Below, piece after piece: positions 6,269 through 7,969 of a stretch of DNA of 7,969 bases. The DNA comes from JBMZCV01 sp049613665 (GTDB taxonomy: Bacteria; Bacteroidota; Bacteroidia; Chitinophagales; UBA2359). Location of the stretch: contig JBMZCV010000211.1 of NCBI GenBank assembly GCA_049613665.1, positions 1 through 7,969 on the forward strand. Reading direction: 5' to 3'. The notes under the pieces were generated by a model. The model was not told the origin of the DNA, searched no databases, and saw nothing but the letters and a program-made list of their open reading frames with translations. Each line of letters opens with the position of its first letter. Within the stretch, counting starts at the first letter, position 1. The position numbers and the translations under genes were made by a program.

Positions 6269-7966
6269 ATGAAAAATAAAATTTTAATGAAAAATCTCTC
6301 ATTGTATTTGTTCTTTTCTATCGTCTTTCTTTCATTTTTGTCGGCTTGTGCCACACACACACCGCCAAACTTAACAGTAGAAGAAAGTATTGACGAACTA
6401 ATGACTCAACTGCGTATCGACAAAGCACCTGGCTGTGCTATAACTGTGATACAGCAAGATTCAATTATCTATTCCAAAGGTTTTGGATTGTCCAATGTCG
6501 AAAAAGGGACAAAAAACACGCCCAATACTATTTTTGATGTTGGTTCTATATCCAAATCTTTTACGGCAGCTTGTATTGCGAAGCTCATCATGAACAATAA
6601 ACTTTCGTTAGATTCAAAAGTAAAAGAGTTTTTCCCTACTTTTAATGAAGCAATAGGCGAGGCTACTATTAAGCATTTATTGCATCATACTAGCGGACTT
6701 CGAAGTAATGAGGCTATTGGCCAATTAATAGAATCGCCTGCCATACATGAACAAACAGGTGCTTTTATTGGAGACGATGAAGATCATATAAGTTTGATTG
6801 AAATGCAACAGACAGCTAATTATGCTCATGGAAAACAATTTACTTACAACAATACAGGATATTGGCTATTAGGGCAGATTGTCGAAAAAGTAAGTGGTGA
6901 ATCATTAGAAGCTTTTTCTAAAAAACAAATTTTCACTCCTCTAGGAATGAAATCTACTTCGTATGAATATTCAAAAAACAAAAATCTTGCGACAGGCTAT
7001 CATACTTTCGGAAGAAATGAAGCTCCAAAAGTGGTTGATATTCGTTCAAAGGCAATTGGCGATGGCGGCGTGTATAGCACCACGGAAGATATGGCAAAAT
7101 GGACTAACGAAATGTGTAGTCAAAAAATATTTGGCTCTGCTTTTTGGAAATTGATGTTGAGTAAAGGAACTTTGAATAATTCGGAAGAGCTAGATTATGG
7201 AGCAGGTATTTTTGTAAAAAAAGACTATGGCAATACCATTTATTCTCATGGCGGCTTAGTACCTGGCTATTTTTCGATGTTTCGAGCTTATCCTAAAAAT
7301 AATGTTTCAGTCATTGTTTTGACGAATCATACCATGCTAGATGCAACACAGATAAGTAGGCAAGTTTCCGATATTGTTGTTCCCAAAAAAGAACTTAAAG
7401 TAATTAGTTTGTCAGCAGAAGAATTGAAAAAATATGAAGGCGAGTTTTTTTCAGAGCAGTTGGGTTGGTTTAGAGCAACTAAAGTAATCAATGACACTTT
7501 AGTTTATGTAAAACCTAATGAAAACGACCAATTTCCGATTCTTCCGCTTGGAAACAATGAATTTTTAGTAGGAAAAACAGGAATAATGCGATTTGCTTTT
7601 TCAGCCGACAATAAGAAAAGGTTGACTCTAATAAATCCAGGCATGATGGATAGAGTGCTTCATGAAAAACCCAAAAAAGAAGCTACAAAACAAGCTGTTT
7701 CTAAACAAAAAATCAATCTCGAAAAATATATTGGCAAATACAAAAGTGATGAATTTGGCTTGATATGGAAAGTATATCTGCAAGAAGAACAGTTGCAAAT
7801 TGATGTCATCAGCTTTCAATCTGAACTCAAACATATCAATGACAATTTGTTTAATATGGAAGGTAGGTTCAATGTTCAGTTTGTCGAAAACAAAGATAAG
7901 AGCCAAATAAATGCGTTTATACTTGATTTTGGCCAAGCGAAAAATATCAAATATTCTAAAATTTAG
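6269..7966 (+). CDS. Serine hydrolase lipoprotein, class C beta-lactamase/DD-peptidase family
   Basis: A 565-residue envelope protein. A hydrophobic signal ends in lipobox LSAC with Cys27 as the lipidated residue. The Met at residue 7 (6287) is an alternative start giving a more usual 20-residue signal. The catalytic domain spans about residues 38-375 and shows the three family motifs: S93-x-x-K96 (SISK, nucleophile and base), Y193-x-N195 (YNN), and H327-G-G329 in place of KTG. HHTSGL (139-144) and IGDGGVYST (263-271) are further family signatures. Residues about 381-465 form a DUF3471-like lipocalin-type module opening with SAEELKKYEGEF. Residues about 482-565 start with a similar INLEKYIGKY and look like a second copy, making the protein longer than the usual 350-480 residues. 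Members include esterases, D-aminopeptidases and penicillin-binding-protein-like enzymes, and the exact substrate cannot be read from sequence. The frame is intact and complete, ending in TAG. Confidence 0.88.
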   Translation: MKNKILMKNLSLYLFFSIVFLSFLSACATHTPPNLTVEESIDELMTQLRIDKAPGCAITVIQQDSIIYSKGFGLSNVEKGTKNTPNTIFDVGSISKSFTAACIAKLIMNNKLSLDSKVKEFFPTFNEAIGEATIKHLLHHTSGLRSNEAIGQLIESPAIHEQTGAFIGDDEDHISLIEMQQTANYAHGKQFTYNNTGYWLLGQIVEKVSGESLEAFSKKQIFTPLGMKSTSYEYSKNKNLATGYHTFGRNEAPKVVDIRSKAIGDGGVYSTTEDMAKWTNEMCSQKIFGSAFWKLMLSKGTLNNSEELDYGAGIFVKKDYGNTIYSHGGLVPGYFSMFRAYPKNNVSVIVLTNHTMLDATQISRQVSDIVVPKKELKVISLSAEELKKYEGEFFSEQLGWFRATKVINDTLVYVKPNENDQFPILPLGNNEFLVGKTGIMRFAFSADNKKRLTLINPGMMDRVLHEKPKKEATKQAVSKQKINLEKYIGKYKSDEFGLIWKVYLQEEQLQIDVISFQSELKHINDNLFNMEGRFNVQFVENKDKSQINAFILDFGQAKNIKYSKI

Positions 7967-7969
7967 ATG

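Noticed and set aside
1..7969. CRISPR arrays, tRNA or rRNA genes
   Set aside because: No regularly spaced repeats and no cloverleaf or rRNA sequence were seen on either strand.

Overview
The window is AT-rich DNA that looks like a Bacteroidota chromosome, most likely a Cytophagales- or Flavobacteriia-like organism. The evidence is the low G+C, start sites without clear Shine-Dalgarno sequences, a good match to the Bacteroidota promoter (TTG, about 20 nt, TAnnTTTG) at 4492-4522, and envelope proteins typical of that phylum. This assignment is inference from style; no marker gene is present.

Minus-strand block (31-2130): a complete uridine-phosphorylase-type nucleoside phosphorylase with a TTG start (2130 to 1270) is followed by a rho-independent terminator (1255 to 1221). 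Next comes a short STAND/NB-ARC-type P-loop NTPase (1191 to 31). The NTPase has Walker A, Walker B, sensor-like, GxP-like and MHD-like motifs but no N-terminal effector and almost no C-terminal sensor region.

Intergenic block 1 (2131-2748): no convincing gene. It holds a compact cluster of nested palindromes resembling a REP/BIME unit (2470-2582). About 50 bp further on is a 77-bp MITE-like element with near-perfect inverted ends, flanked by TA (2632-2712).

Plus-strand block (2749-5639): a secreted erythromycin-esterase-family hydrolase with an N-terminal beta-sandwich domain is followed after 53 bp by a FAD-dependent amine-oxidase-like Tat lipoprotein with its own promoter. The oxidoreductase frame is interrupted by one in-frame TAA (5127-5129) and is otherwise intact, so it is called a pseudogene or a sequencing error.

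Intergenic block 2 (5640-6268): very AT-rich and without a credible gene. It carries an imperfect 26-bp direct repeat, a 13-bp palindrome present twice in opposite orientation about 346 bp apart, and two further hairpins.

Plus-strand end (6269-7966): a class-C beta-lactamase-like serine hydrolase lipoprotein with two C-terminal lipocalin-like repeats. All three plus-strand products are predicted to be exported, so this side is an envelope/periplasmic hydrolase neighbourhood rather than an evident pathway. The minus side pairs nucleoside salvage with a signalling or defence-type ATPase. I see no clearly new system; the phosphorylase/STAND adjacency and the palindromic intergenic structures are the points that deserve checking.
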